The notes: generated by a model from the letters alone, not told the origin. Shown: positions 1-6,653, counted from the stretch's first letter. The stretch is DNA of 10,996 nucleotides from Bacillus salipaludis (GCF_004358205.1 NZ_SMYO01000043.1:1-10996), one strand, 5' to 3'. A program made the numbers and translations.

Positions 1-98
1 CCACCTCACGGTGGACACCCTTGCTATTGGCTAACAGTTCCTACTGCCAAGCCTGTAGTGGACTTTCACCACCAAGTTATCGCCCATGCCGGGCGCAC
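1..98 (-). mobile_element. Group II intron, 5' end (domain I start), partial
   Basis: Read on the minus strand, the intron would begin at base 98 with GTGCGCCCGGCATGGGCG. This is the GUGYG-type 5' end followed by a GCCC-GGCAT-GGGC first stem. Further into the intron come segments typical of domain I in bacterial group II introns, such as AAAGTCCACTACAGG, GGAACTGTTAGCC and GCAAGGGTGTCC. The rest, including any intron-encoded reverse transcriptase/maturase, lies beyond the left edge. The upstream exon ends in a terminator-like hairpin followed by TTCTTAT. Insertion just after a terminator stem is the habit of group IIC introns, but the subclass cannot be fixed from 98 bases. Recognition is from remembered intron sequences such as that of Oceanobacillus iheyensis. 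Confidence 0.75.
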
Positions 99-177
99 AT
101 AAGAAAATGGGATCGCCGCAGCCATCCCATTCTTTAACTCTTGCACCCGATAGTTTAAGTACAACATTTCACAATCT
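99..177 (-). repeat. Dispersed hairpin repeat, copy 1, interrupted by the intron
   Basis: On the minus strand this reads a conserved left part (TTGTACTTAAACTATCGGGTG, bases 145-165), a spacer, then a hairpin and TTCTTAT. The hairpin stem pairs 106-113 with 124-131 (AATGGGAT/ATCCCATT); its loop contains CTGCGG, also found in the loop region of the copy at 900. The expected right part (like TGAGCTAACGGGG) is missing because the group II intron starts at exactly that point. The left part is almost repeated at 9595-9627. The hairpin with its T-rich tail could also act as a terminator for minus-strand transcription. Confidence 0.65.
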
Positions 178-433
178 CCCCTTCAACATCCTTTTATAGT
201 AGCTAAAACACAAGTCCTATTACTGTTAAAGAGAAAAGTAACGGGATTGCACTACCAACTCTTAAACAGCTGGAAAGCAAAATATAAATAGACTAACGAG
301 TTTTTTCTCCCCTGGTCGGTTTTTCTTCAAACGCTTTAGGTGTATATGTCCTATTCTTTTTCATCGTTACATTCATCCCTGTGTATTTATATACATAATA
401 ATTCTCTGCTTGTTTTAATTAACCTTCTTCATC
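178..433. other. No clear gene; one 27-codon minus-strand ORF
   Basis: This stretch is AT-rich and shows no convincing gene. On the minus strand, bases 376-293 encode a short basic peptide beginning MNVTMKKNRTYTPKAF and ending at TAG. It has no well-placed ribosome binding site: only AGGG lies close upstream of the second ATG, about 12 bases away. I do not recognise it. It could be a small gene or a relic. Confidence 0.2.
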
Positions 434-478
434 AAACTGACCGTTACTTCAATAAGAAAAGCTGCCGAAAGTGACAGC
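434..478 (-). terminator. Terminator inside hairpin repeat copy 2
   Basis: The minus strand reads GCTGTC-ACTTTC-GGCAGC (stem 473-478 with 461-466) followed by TTTTCTTATTGAAGTAACGG. One stem pair is G-U and exists only in the minus-strand RNA, which gives the direction. It lies downstream of the membrane-protein gene at 536-871 and is its likely terminator. The tail matches the right part of the dispersed repeat seen at 900, 1534 and 10019. A second small hairpin (TGTTCT/AGAACA, 481-502) sits between it and the gene. Confidence 0.7.
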
Positions 479-535
479 CCTGTTCTTCGACTCTTGAGAA
501 CAAGAAATCTCTTTTAATAACTACCCTTCCCCCCC

Positions 536-871
536 TCATTTTTCAGGTAATTCAGGAAAAATTAGATTTACTAATAACGATACAAAAACACAAAACCAAA
601 GTACTGCTATGTTGGAGAAGTAGCTTCTAAAATTGAACATAATTAGAAGAAAAAGAAAGAATACTAGTGATTGCACCCACCTCGGAAAATATCGCCTACG
701 ATTACGATTTATTTTCTGTACAGGTTTGTATAGTATGACTCCAACTAGAACAATAGCTATAGAATTAAACAATGCTATCCACCAAGAATAGTGATTCCAA
801 AACAAAACACTAAATAATAAAATGACTATCAATAAAGAACTATAAAATTGCTTATTTAAAATTTTTTTCAA
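536..871 (-). CDS. Small four-helix integral membrane protein, unknown function
   Basis: I do not recognise this protein. From the TTG at 871 it is 111 residues, starting (M)KKILNKQFYSS. It has four hydrophobic segments at about residues 10-25, 30-48, 66-81 and 86-105. A strongly basic loop (KINRNRRR, 53-60) lies between the second and third, so this loop probably faces the cytoplasm, with both ends on the same side. The start is chosen because GGGGA (877-881) sits about five bases upstream of TTG 871. The TTG four codons further upstream (883) has no good binding site, as only T-rich sequence precedes it. Both candidate starts are TTG. A terminator lies at 461-478. It appears to be a single-gene unit; the gene to its right is broken. 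No transporter motif or charged membrane residue suggests a function. Confidence 0.55.
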   Translation of the reverse strand: MKKILNKQFYSSLLIVILLFSVLFWNHYSWWIALFNSIAIVLVGVILYKPVQKINRNRRRYFPRWVQSLVFFLFLLIMFNFRSYFSNIAVLWFCVFVSLLVNLIFPELPEK

Positions 872-899
872 AAATATCCCCAAAACTTATTTCAATAAA

Positions 900-976
900 C
901 TACCCCGTTAAGCTCAACAAGCAACAAGATGTTGCCGCAGCAACACCTTGTTTCATCCTATCACCCGTTAGCTGAA
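900..976 (-). repeat. Dispersed hairpin repeat, copy 3 (most complete)
   Basis: The minus strand reads CAGCTAACGGGTGATAGG, then a 13-bp stem (923-935 with 940-952, loop TGCG on the minus strand), then GCTTGTTGAGCTTAACGGGG. One stem pair is G-U only in the minus-strand RNA. The left (CTAACGGGTGATAG) and right (CTTAACGGGGTAG) boxes are near-direct repeats of each other on either side of the stem. It lies between the pseudogene at 994-1487 and the membrane gene at 536-871. Confidence 0.7.
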
Positions 977-993
977 TAATATTTTTTCAGCAA

Positions 994-1487
994 TTAAAAC
1001 TTCCTAGAGTCTGTTTCTCTTCTATTTGGAAAAATTTCCTTTGCAATATCCTCAAGATAAAGAGTTCCGTGAATACCATTAACTTTTTTCTTATCCACCA
1101 TTTTCGAGTAAAATCTTTAGTAAAAATCAGTGTGTCAAGGTTTGGGAAATCGCTTGTAAATAATATATTTATTTTCCTCTTTAGCCTTTATTATTTTAGA
1201 AGCTAACTGATTAAGTTCAGCAGAATTTTTCTATATCGTTGAATATGTAATCACATCATAAAACATTGATAAAGATTCAGGTGGAATAAATGTAATTCCC
1301 CAGAAAGCTAACCCAAACTCTGGACGTTCAAGCGAATGAAAGTAGGTTCTCATAATAGATAAATGCTCATTTAAGTGAATAATAATTTCATCATCAACAG
1401 AAATACAATTATATTTTTGGGTTCATAACCAATATTTCTTTTCACTATTTCAATATCATCAATGATTCCAAATTCATGAACAGGCAT
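994..1487 (-). pseudogene. Decayed gene(s): MPVHEFGIID-type hypothetical protein plus another C-terminal relic
   Basis: A good start is preserved: AGGGGG (1497-1502), nine bases, then ATG 1487 encoding MPVHEFGIIDDIEIVKRN. A missing A in the run at 1414-1418 shifts the frame. The next frame continues as coding sequence (KYNCISVDDEIIIHLNEH, later ERPEFGLAFWGITFIPPES) to a TAG at 1233-1231. It stays coding-like past this stop (ELNQLASKIIKAKEENKY). A second shift near 1150-1165 leads into FTSDFPNLDTLIFTKDFTRK, and a third near 1100-1104 into VDKKKVNGIHGTLYLEDIA and a stop at 994. From memory, proteins starting MPVHEFGIID and ending near KYIIHYGI are small Bacillaceae hypotheticals; I know no function. 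The last part may come from a different gene fused by deletion. At least three indels and one stop make it non-functional. Confidence 0.75.
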
Positions 1488-1533
1488 TATTATCAACCCC
1501 CTGATACAAATAATACAATGCTATTCCACTAAA

Positions 1534-1576
1534 TTGCCAGTTAGCTCAACAAGAAAAAGACCGCCGTATCGACCAT
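1534..1576 (-). repeat. Dispersed hairpin repeat, copy 4
   Basis: The minus strand reads a weak hairpin GGTCG-ATACGG-CGGTC (two G-U pairs), then TTTTTCTTGTTGAGCTAACTGG. The tail is the best example of the conserved right part. The hairpin is decayed relative to copy 3. It lies just upstream of the start region of the pseudogene at 994-1487. Confidence 0.6.
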
Positions 1577-1615
1577 CATCTATAACAAAAGCACTCAGTT
1601 TGTTAGAGAAGAACT

Positions 1616-1687
1616 CTAATTTGTACCAAGCAATATTTCTTCAATATATTCACTTATTTCTTCTTTAATTTCTTCTAATGACTCATA
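1616..1687 (-). pseudogene. Short coding-like relic, possibly a transposase tail
   Basis: The minus strand has an open stretch ending at TAG 1618-1616 that reads YESLEEIKEEISEYIEE and then ILLGTN. It has no start codon of its own because it emerges directly from the T-tract of the terminator at 1686-1716. The pattern of a charged helix ending in EYI resembles the region before the last motif of IS3-family transposases, but the NNKR-type motif that should follow is absent. It may instead be an unrelated coiled-coil tail. Confidence 0.25.
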
Positions 1688-1716
1688 AAAAAAAAGCTCT
1701 CCATAAAGGGAAAGCT
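1686..1716 (-). terminator. Strong terminator after the recombinase relic
   Basis: The minus strand reads AGCTTTCC-CTTTAT-GGAGAGCT followed by nine T. The 8-bp stem pairs 1709-1716 with 1695-1702, and one pair is G-U. It begins at the stop codon of the broken recombinase, so it is that gene's terminator. Confidence 0.85.
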
Positions 1717-2118
1717 TAACGGAAAACATTTCTTAAAGGACTAAATGAATTATGTTGTCTCTTAACGTCCATGTTAGTCATGTTTACATATTTCCTAGTC
1801 AATGACATGTCTGTGTGACCTAATATTTTTTGTAAGCTGAAGGGTTCTCCTCCATTTGTAATGTAAAGTAATGCTCCTGTGTGTCTTAAAATATGGACGA
1901 ACAGATTTCTTAACTTCAGACAGCTCTGCAACTTCATGAAGTCTAGTTCTCCAAGTATTAGAGAGCATTTCTCTACCATCGTAGGTAAGGAATAGCAGGT
2001 CTTCTCCAAAGTCGTCTGACTCGTTCATGTATTCCTTTAAGAGTTTCATTGTCTTAGTGGACAGTGGAACTTCCTTTGCTTTACGAGTCTTAGTATTCAT
2101 AGCTTCCAGCTTTGAATA
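1716..2118 (-). pseudogene. Tyrosine recombinase/integrase, C-terminal half, frameshifted
   Basis: This is the catalytic domain of a phage-integrase-type tyrosine recombinase. Upstream of the shift it reads NTKTRKAKEVPLSTKTMKLL, the strand carrying the usual catalytic-lysine region, and runs to EVKKSVRPY. Loss of two bases near 1896 moves it into a second frame, HILRHTGALLYI. This holds the RHTG box (catalytic Arg II), then LQKILGHTDMSLTRKYV with the LGH histidine and the nucleophilic tyrosine in RKYV. Intact relatives read roughly SVRPHxLRHTGA across the break. The N-terminal DNA-binding domain and the first catalytic arginine, about 190 residues, are missing; an in-frame TAA at 2121-2119 precedes the fragment. 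It is followed by its own terminator. It marks a former mobile element and cannot be active. Confidence 0.85.
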
Positions 2119-2265
2119 TTAAAGTTTTAATTGGGTATGGAAACGATTCGAGTAATGAGGACCACTATGGAAAATATTCACATTGATCCCTAGTCTATCA
2201 TGTAGTGTCCCTGTTTTAGTTTCTAACAATTTCCATTTCCTTATTTTGTATCGATAGTGTATCAC
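2119..2265 (-). CDS. 48-codon ORF overlapping the lipoprotein stop, unrecognised
   Basis: Starting at GTG 2265, which overlaps the lipoprotein stop, this frame stays open to TAA 2121-2119. It reads like coding sequence (KIRKWKLLETKTGTLHDRLG, then FHSGPHYSNRFHTQLKL). I do not recognise it. No separate ribosome binding site is obvious, so translation would depend on coupling from the lipoprotein gene. It ends where the recombinase relic begins, so it may be the 3' end of a gene whose front was lost when that element arrived. It may also be a chance open frame. Confidence 0.3.
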   Translation of the reverse strand: MIHYRYKIRKWKLLETKTGTLHDRLGINVNIFHSGPHYSNRFHTQLKL

Positions 2266-2783
2266 TCAACAAGCTGATCCTCAATAAAATGCATCTGCTT
2301 CATGACCTTTCCTTCCTTACTTTTATCATAAACAGTGTATTCCTTTTGTGGTTCAGCATCTGACCAAATGGTATAGGCAATTAGATCATTCTTATGATGT
2401 TCCAGCCTATCTGTGTCCATGTACCTTTCATCAGGCTGCCAATCTCTTGGCAAATCCTCACTTTCCCGATAAAAGGACAGATCGAAAATCCTGTTTTTTC
2501 CTTTGATTCTTTTCATCTCATCTTCAACTGGATGATTCTTACTGTATTTTTCAACTAATTCTTTCAACTCTATTAAATCTTTTGGTGGATTTAGAATCAT
2601 AAAATGCTTTCTAAGAGTCTCCACTTCTTCACCCTTTTGACCAACGACCTCTTCTGTATTGGCAATTTCGAAAATCTTTGTTTCCCCGCTTGATTCCTCA
2701 TTCTTTGTACATCCAATTAAGCTTAATGGAATAAAGAGTGTACAAATCATCAAAACGATAATTTTCACATTAACTTTAATCAT
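2262..2783 (-). CDS. Lipoprotein, candidate immunity partner of the TSP3/DUF3289 protein
   Basis: This is a 173-residue predicted lipoprotein. It has a basic N-terminus, a hydrophobic segment (8-22) and the lipobox LIGC, with Cys25 the lipidation site, so the mature part should sit on the outer face of the membrane. The mature region is rich in charged residues, with recognisable blocks NPPKDLIELKELVEKY (65-80), FYRESEDLPRDW (104-115) and DRLEHHKNDLIA (125-136). I have an impression of FYRE...DLI patterns from small proteins next to secreted toxins but cannot name a family. The start is clear: GAGGGAGAATT precedes ATG 2783, and this ATG overlaps the TGA of the upstream gene as ATGA, so the two are probably translationally coupled. 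Position, size and membrane anchoring fit an immunity protein protecting the cell surface. A regulatory or accessory lipoprotein is the alternative. Confidence 0.75.
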   Translation of the reverse strand: MIKVNVKIIVLMICTLFIPLSLIGCTKNEESSGETKIFEIANTEEVVGQKGEEVETLRKHFMILNPPKDLIELKELVEKYSKNHPVEDEMKRIKGKNRIFDLSFYRESEDLPRDWQPDERYMDTDRLEHHKNDLIAYTIWSDAEPQKEYTVYDKSKEGKVMKQMHFIEDQLVE

Positions 2784-5515
2784 AATTCTCCCTCAAATGG
2801 TATATCCATTTCCATTACAGACACAAAAGGCTTATATTTCCCATCATATTCATCAAAGTGCTGTAGGACAAACCAGGAACGGAATCCTGCTAAGTTCTTA
2901 TACACCTTCTCAACATCTGGCTGATCCAACCCAAAATGATCATATAAACGAACACGCATGACTCCTTTAAAGTATTTCCGTTCTAATAGAAAATCTTTTA
3001 CGGATACAGTATTCCCCCACGTATCATTTACCGTAATGGTCAGTCCACCTACTCGGTCACTCCATGTGCTAAACGTCGGATAACTAGCATTTCTCTGGAT
3101 AAAATTATAAAATGCATTTATATCCTTTGTACTTTGATCAAACTTAAGTGCTGCCAAATTTCCTCCATTTTTCTTCAGCTCATCGACTAAGGCCTTTTTG
3201 ACAAATTCAACATAGGCTTTCGTTGTTTCATGCTCACTCGCTTCTTTCGTTAACGTCTTGTTTCTGTATTCTTTACCAGTTCCATCCCTGAAATGATTAA
3301 TCATATCTACAATCACATCTTCCATATCTCCCATGGCAAACAAACTTGTTGACATATCTTCGAACTCATTAAAGAGGATACTTGGGAAATAAGATTCCAG
3401 TAATTGGAGTCTGAACATCCAGCTAATGTCTTTGATTTCATCTTCAGTATAATCATTTGTTTTCATATCATTCGCGACATTTCCATTTTCATCATGGCCT
3501 TCTGGTCGGTCTGATTGAAAAATGACCGTATTGGATAAATCAGAGTACAACGGTTTCAAATCCTCCTTATCAGGCTTTCCATCTCCGTCACTATCTTTTC
3601 GGTCAGGAAAACTCTTTGGAAAGAAACCTTCAAAGTGAATAGGAACTCCAAAAATAGTTACCGTGAATGATTGGAATGGACCCATTTCTTCGCCATCGGT
3701 TAATCCATCTCCGTCACTATCTTTCTTGTTAGGATCTGAGTAGATGATTCCGTATGGTGTCTTCATTCCTTTTATTTCATAGATATCGTATAAGCCATCA
3801 CCATCGGAATCTGTTGTATCGATCCCTCCATCACCTGATTCGTCGCTAGGGACAATGTCATTCAACTTATTGCTGCTTGCAGCTTGATCGTTCTTTCCCT
3901 TCGCCCCCGAGTAATCTATTTCCCTACTCCAAAGCTCCAGCCATTTTTTCTTATCAACAATCAGAAATTCGCCAAAGCGAGTCGTTTTCACACTTATTGT
4001 ATTCTTACTTGCATTCAATTCCGCGTTAAGGCCTTCATACATTTCCTTCTCTTCATTGTACCAAATGATGCCTAAATCATTTTCCGCTGTGTCTCCTAGC
4101 TTCACTTTATCATACGTAAATGTAATGCTTGCTTTCTCAAATGCTGATTTCGTAGTTATGCTTACAGGAGAACCAATCATACCGTGTAAATTAGTTGTTT
4201 TAACGTTGTTTGTGCTGCTAATTCTAGTTGTTTGATTGATATTATCCTTTGCACTAAACTCAACTTCTACGCTTTTAATTTCTGCTTGATCAGGCTGAGT
4301 CAATGATTGACGAATCGATTGTTTATAGAGTTGTTGTGAATCCTCAATTCCGTCATTGTCGCTGTCTGCAGCATTCGGATTTGTCTTTAAAGCATATTCA
4401 TCTCCATCACTTAACCCATCGCCATCTGTATCAACCTTATTAGGTAATGTTTTAAACTGATGTACTTCAAATCCGTCAGTTAAACTATCTTGGTCTGAAT
4501 CTCCCTTAATCAAATTTGTTTGATAAGCTTGCTCGTCTTTATTACTCAGGCCGTCTTCATCGCTATCTTCATCGGCGTCACTTATGCCATTACCATCTGT
4601 ATCATATTTTGTCGGAGAAATTAATGATTTAACCTCATATTCAATATTGTCCTGCAATCCATCACCATCTGTATCCTTTTTATATGGATTCAGTCCCTCC
4701 AGGAATTCTATTCCCTCTGTTATAGTGTCACCATCAGTGTCTGAGGTAGATTCAAAGAACTCTTTATTAAATGAGTAGCCAGCTTTTTCAAGTCCGAATA
4801 ACACTTGTTTATATGCATTTTGATAGGATTTTGAGGCAGGGATAGCTAGATCTTTTTCTAGAAACTCATTACCTTTTTCAGACATTTTCACCGCGTTATT
4901 CAAATGAGCTTTTACCCGATTTTCTTTGTAATCTGCTTGATCGGAGATATCCTTTAAGATACCGATTGCATTTTTATTGACAATTTTATCCGATAAATAA
5001 AAATTAAAGAGTATATCTGCAAGTAAAACTTCAGTTGGTTCATTAAAATCGTTTTCTGATAAATAACCCCATAGACATATGGTTAACTTATGTTTGATTT
5101 TCAAGAGCAGATCACTTTTAAGAACCACCTCTTGTATGTACTCCTCTTGAACGGCTTGTTCATATTGGTTAATCAATTGTTGAAGTACATCATTAATATC
5201 TTTTTGTTTAAATTCTCCGGTTTCATCAATTTCCGCTATCCGTTTAGAATCAAAATTAGCATTAGTTTCTTTTATGACTGTCGCGAAACGCTTTAATTCA
5301 TTTATTGCCATCTGATCATAAATTTTTGCAATTCTGGTGTCCTCATAGAATTCATATTCACTTAACCACTGTTTTACATTTTCCTTACTAGAATTCATTT
5401 GTTGTCCTTGATTAGCATCCTTAATACCCTTTGCCACCACTGTTTGCCCAATTCCGCCGAAAACAATTGAAAAGCTCAATAAAATAATCAGTATACTTTT
5501 TATTTTATTATTCAA
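2780..5515 (-). CDS. Exported TSP3-repeat protein with C-terminal DUF3289-like domain (putative toxin)
   Basis: This is a 911-residue secreted protein. A signal peptide (residues 1-28, ending about TVVAKG) is followed by a helical region (about 45-250). A first block of thrombospondin type 3 calcium-binding repeats (257-393) carries motifs such as DTDGDGLSDGDE. A beta-rich linker domain (411-520) follows, then a second TSP3 block (567-655, e.g. DSDGDGLTDGEE), then a C-terminal domain (about 688-905). That domain matches my memory of DUF3289: NEFEDMS, DMINHFRDGTG, TITVNDTWGN, YDHFGLDQPDVEK and FRSWFVLQHF...KPF. DUF3289 is mostly known from Gammaproteobacteria and has no established activity known to me. 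There is no LPXTG or transmembrane anchor at the C-terminus, so it is probably released or held through the N-terminal part. The start is TTG 5515, with AGAGGAGA eight bases upstream. The next gene overlaps by four bases. A toxin role is inferred from architecture and context. Confidence 0.85.
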   Translation of the reverse strand: MNNKIKSILIILLSFSIVFGGIGQTVVAKGIKDANQGQQMNSSKENVKQWLSEYEFYEDTRIAKIYDQMAINELKRFATVIKETNANFDSKRIAEIDETGEFKQKDINDVLQQLINQYEQAVQEEYIQEVVLKSDLLLKIKHKLTICLWGYLSENDFNEPTEVLLADILFNFYLSDKIVNKNAIGILKDISDQADYKENRVKAHLNNAVKMSEKGNEFLEKDLAIPASKSYQNAYKQVLFGLEKAGYSFNKEFFESTSDTDGDTITEGIEFLEGLNPYKKDTDGDGLQDNIEYEVKSLISPTKYDTDGNGISDADEDSDEDGLSNKDEQAYQTNLIKGDSDQDSLTDGFEVHQFKTLPNKVDTDGDGLSDGDEYALKTNPNAADSDNDGIEDSQQLYKQSIRQSLTQPDQAEIKSVEVEFSAKDNINQTTRISSTNNVKTTNLHGMIGSPVSITTKSAFEKASITFTYDKVKLGDTAENDLGIIWYNEEKEMYEGLNAELNASKNTISVKTTRFGEFLIVDKKKWLELWSREIDYSGAKGKNDQAASSNKLNDIVPSDESGDGGIDTTDSDGDGLYDIYEIKGMKTPYGIIYSDPNKKDSDGDGLTDGEEMGPFQSFTVTIFGVPIHFEGFFPKSFPDRKDSDGDGKPDKEDLKPLYSDLSNTVIFQSDRPEGHDENGNVANDMKTNDYTEDEIKDISWMFRLQLLESYFPSILFNEFEDMSTSLFAMGDMEDVIVDMINHFRDGTGKEYRNKTLTKEASEHETTKAYVEFVKKALVDELKKNGGNLAALKFDQSTKDINAFYNFIQRNASYPTFSTWSDRVGGLTITVNDTWGNTVSVKDFLLERKYFKGVMRVRLYDHFGLDQPDVEKVYKNLAGFRSWFVLQHFDEYDGKYKPFVSVMEMDIPFEGEL

Positions 5516-5523
5516 AATGAAAA

Positions 5524-5531
5524 TCTCCTCT
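5524..5531 (-). promoter_or_regulatory. Ribosome binding site deciding a TTG start
   Basis: AGAGGAGA on the minus strand stands eight bases before TTG 5515. No ATG or GTG lies at a suitable distance, so the large exported protein uses TTG. Confidence 0.8.
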
Positions 5532-5592
5532 ATAAAAATATTAATTTAACCAATAAAAATATAACGATATTTAGATAAGCTACATGCATTTA

Positions 5593-5696
5593 CTATGGTG
5601 GATACTTATAAAACTTATTTGGTTTAATGATAAAAGCATACGATATCGTGGTCCCCGTCCAAAGAAGTATTGTCAAAATCCTTGAGATAATGTCAT
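5593..5696 (-). pseudogene. Short ORF with good RBS: leader peptide or frameshifted small membrane peptide
   Basis: GAGGGAG (5705-5711) stands eight bases before ATG 5696, an ideal initiation site, but the frame closes after seven codons (MTLSQGF). A neighbouring frame reads SRILTILLWTGTTISYAF followed by IIKPNKFYKYPP and a TAG at 5595-5593. That looks like one membrane-spanning segment with a basic tail. Either a single-base change broke a gene for a peptide of about 33 residues, or the seven-codon ORF is a leader upstream of the exported-protein gene. No match is known to me. Confidence 0.35.
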
Positions 5697-5728
5697 TAAA
5701 TCAACTCCCTCTATAAATATTGATATAT

Positions 5729-5776
5729 CAACGGTTTTACCCGTTGGTGGGGTGTCAAAAAAATATTTTTTGACAC
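5729..5776. repeat. Two adjacent inverted repeats
   Basis: CAACGG-TTTTAC-CCGTTG (5729-5746) is followed five bases later by an 11-bp perfect inverted repeat with a 3-base centre (5752-5776, arms GTGTCAAAAAA and TTTTTTGACAC). The T-run lies inside the stem rather than after it, so this is not a standard terminator. It could be an operator or recombination site, or a hairpin in the leader of the gene starting at 5515. Confidence 0.6.
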
Positions 5777-5950
5777 TCTGATTAACATTATTTTATAAAT
5801 ATGCGAAACTCTTACATTAGTTAGGTACGCTACGCTGTCACCACTGGATAAATATGGTTTGTGGTGGGTGGAATCGGTAAGCAATGCACAATGAACCTCT
5901 TCTTATGTAGCTTTTAGTTTAATTTATTTATTTCGTGATTTTAAGGTAAT

Positions 5951-5975
5951 AATTTCCTAAATTGGAAATTTTTTT
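5951..5975 (+). terminator. AT-rich terminator-like hairpin
   Basis: AATTTCC-TAAATT-GGAAATT is followed by TTTTT on the plus strand. No gene is visible immediately upstream on that strand. The stem is AT-rich, so it may be weak. Confidence 0.4.
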
Positions 5976-6074
5976 ATAAATCTTTAGACCTGTGATATCT
6001 TACGATAAAGGTAAAAGAAAAATACTAACTGCGTATCTTATTCATTATCAGTTAATCGTAAATATGAAGTTAGC

Positions 6075-6105
6075 AAAAACAGCAATCCCATACATAAGGG
6101 ATTGC
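6075..6105 (-). terminator. Terminator, orphan
   Basis: An 8-bp perfect stem GCAATCCC/GGGATTGC (6082-6089 with 6098-6105) is followed on the minus strand by TGTTTTTG. The gene it once served on the minus strand to the right is not recognisable. Confidence 0.6.
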
Positions 6106-6446
6106 CGTTTATCGACTATGCATGATTTTATACTTCGTTGATATATCAAGTTTTTCGGCTTCTAAAGAAGCTTGTCAGACGATAAAAAGTAGAATTTTTA
6201 TGCATCTACATATTCAATATAATAGCCGTAAAATGAAAAATAAGGCTTATCCTTGTTCCAGTATAGCGCCCGATTTTTGCAGATCATTTCAAGGCCATAT
6301 TGAACAAAAACGGCTAATAGGATGTAAATACTTTCTATAAAATTAGAAAACAACTAATGATATATTGAAACATTGTTCACCCTTTATTAAATATCCTGTA
6401 CCCGCATTTTATCTAATTAGATTCTTTTTGTTTACTGTCTAATACA
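6106..6446. other. No supported gene
   Basis: The plus strand has an open frame at 6122-6340, but it lacks a binding site and has many unlikely residues. One stretch (EACQTIK, then IQYNSRKMKNKAY) faintly recalls the end of an IS3-family transposase. I see nothing firm here. Confidence 0.25.
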
Positions 6447-6464
6447 AGGTCAAAAAAATTCATA

Positions 6465-6478
6465 TGGTCAAAATATGG
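6465..6478 (+). repeat. Direct repeat TGGTCAAAATATGG, left of the rpsI scar
   Basis: TGGTCAAAATATGG here and TGGTCAAAATGTGG at 6725-6738 differ by one base and flank the rpsI 3' fragment. Related GGTCAAAA and TTTTTTGACC words lie at 6448-6455 and 6489-6498. Such clusters beside an attachment core resemble integrase arm-type sites. Confidence 0.5.
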
Positions 6479-6502
6479 TCACAAGCGCTTTTTTGACCCC
6501 CC

Positions 6503-6527
6503 AAAAAACCCAACCGATTCGGTTGAG
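6503..6527 (-). terminator. Terminator behind the rpsI 3' fragment
   Basis: The minus strand reads CTCAACCG-AAT-CGGTTGGG followed by TTTTTT. It lies 20 bases after the rpsI stop codon, where a ribosomal operon terminator is expected, so it probably travelled with or belongs to the rpsI locus. Confidence 0.8.
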
Positions 6528-6546
6528 AGCCTTGAAACGTTGATAA

Positions 6547-6609
6547 TTAACGTTTTGAGAACTGAGGTGCGCGGCGGCCACATTTAAGACCATATTCCTT
6601 ACGTTCTTT
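6547..6609 (-). pseudogene. rpsI: 3' end fragment of rpsI (ribosomal protein S9), attachment-site scar
   Basis: The minus strand encodes [20 protein letters not shown] and a TAA. The C-terminus of Bacillus S9 reads [20 protein letters not shown], so 18 of 20 residues agree. Homology stops abruptly at 6609: the sequence before it (TATATATAAATT) is not S9. Only the last 20 codons are present, followed by a terminator. Integrative elements that target the 3' end of a housekeeping gene leave exactly such a duplicated tail, and rpsI is a known target of integrative elements in Firmicutes. The orientation suggests the element lay to the right of 6609 and the original downstream DNA to the left. The two substitutions (K to E, A to C/G) suggest age. 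Confidence 0.85.
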
Positions 6610-6653
6610 AATTTATATATATAATATGAAAAAAACGGAAAAAGACTTTTCCT

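Noticed and set aside
2659..2961. Open frames on the plus strand inside the toxin and lipoprotein genes (also 3884-4075, 4584-4778, 5090-5296)
   Set aside because: They lie antisense to strong minus-strand genes, lack binding sites and resemble no protein.
2780..5515. Aspartate-rich repeats in the large protein considered as dockerin or RTX calcium motifs
   Set aside because: The DxDGDGLxD spacing fits thrombospondin type 3 repeats. RTX nonapeptides (GGxGxDxUx) are absent, and dockerins would show paired 22-residue units.
6122..6340. 72-codon plus-strand frame, faintly like an IS3 transposase end
   Set aside because: No binding site, no continuous match to the transposase motifs, unusual residue mix; kept only as a remark.
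6503..6609. First taken for a tRNA or tmRNA end because of its stems and high GC
   Set aside because: Translation on the minus strand gives the C-terminus of ribosomal protein S9 followed by a terminator.
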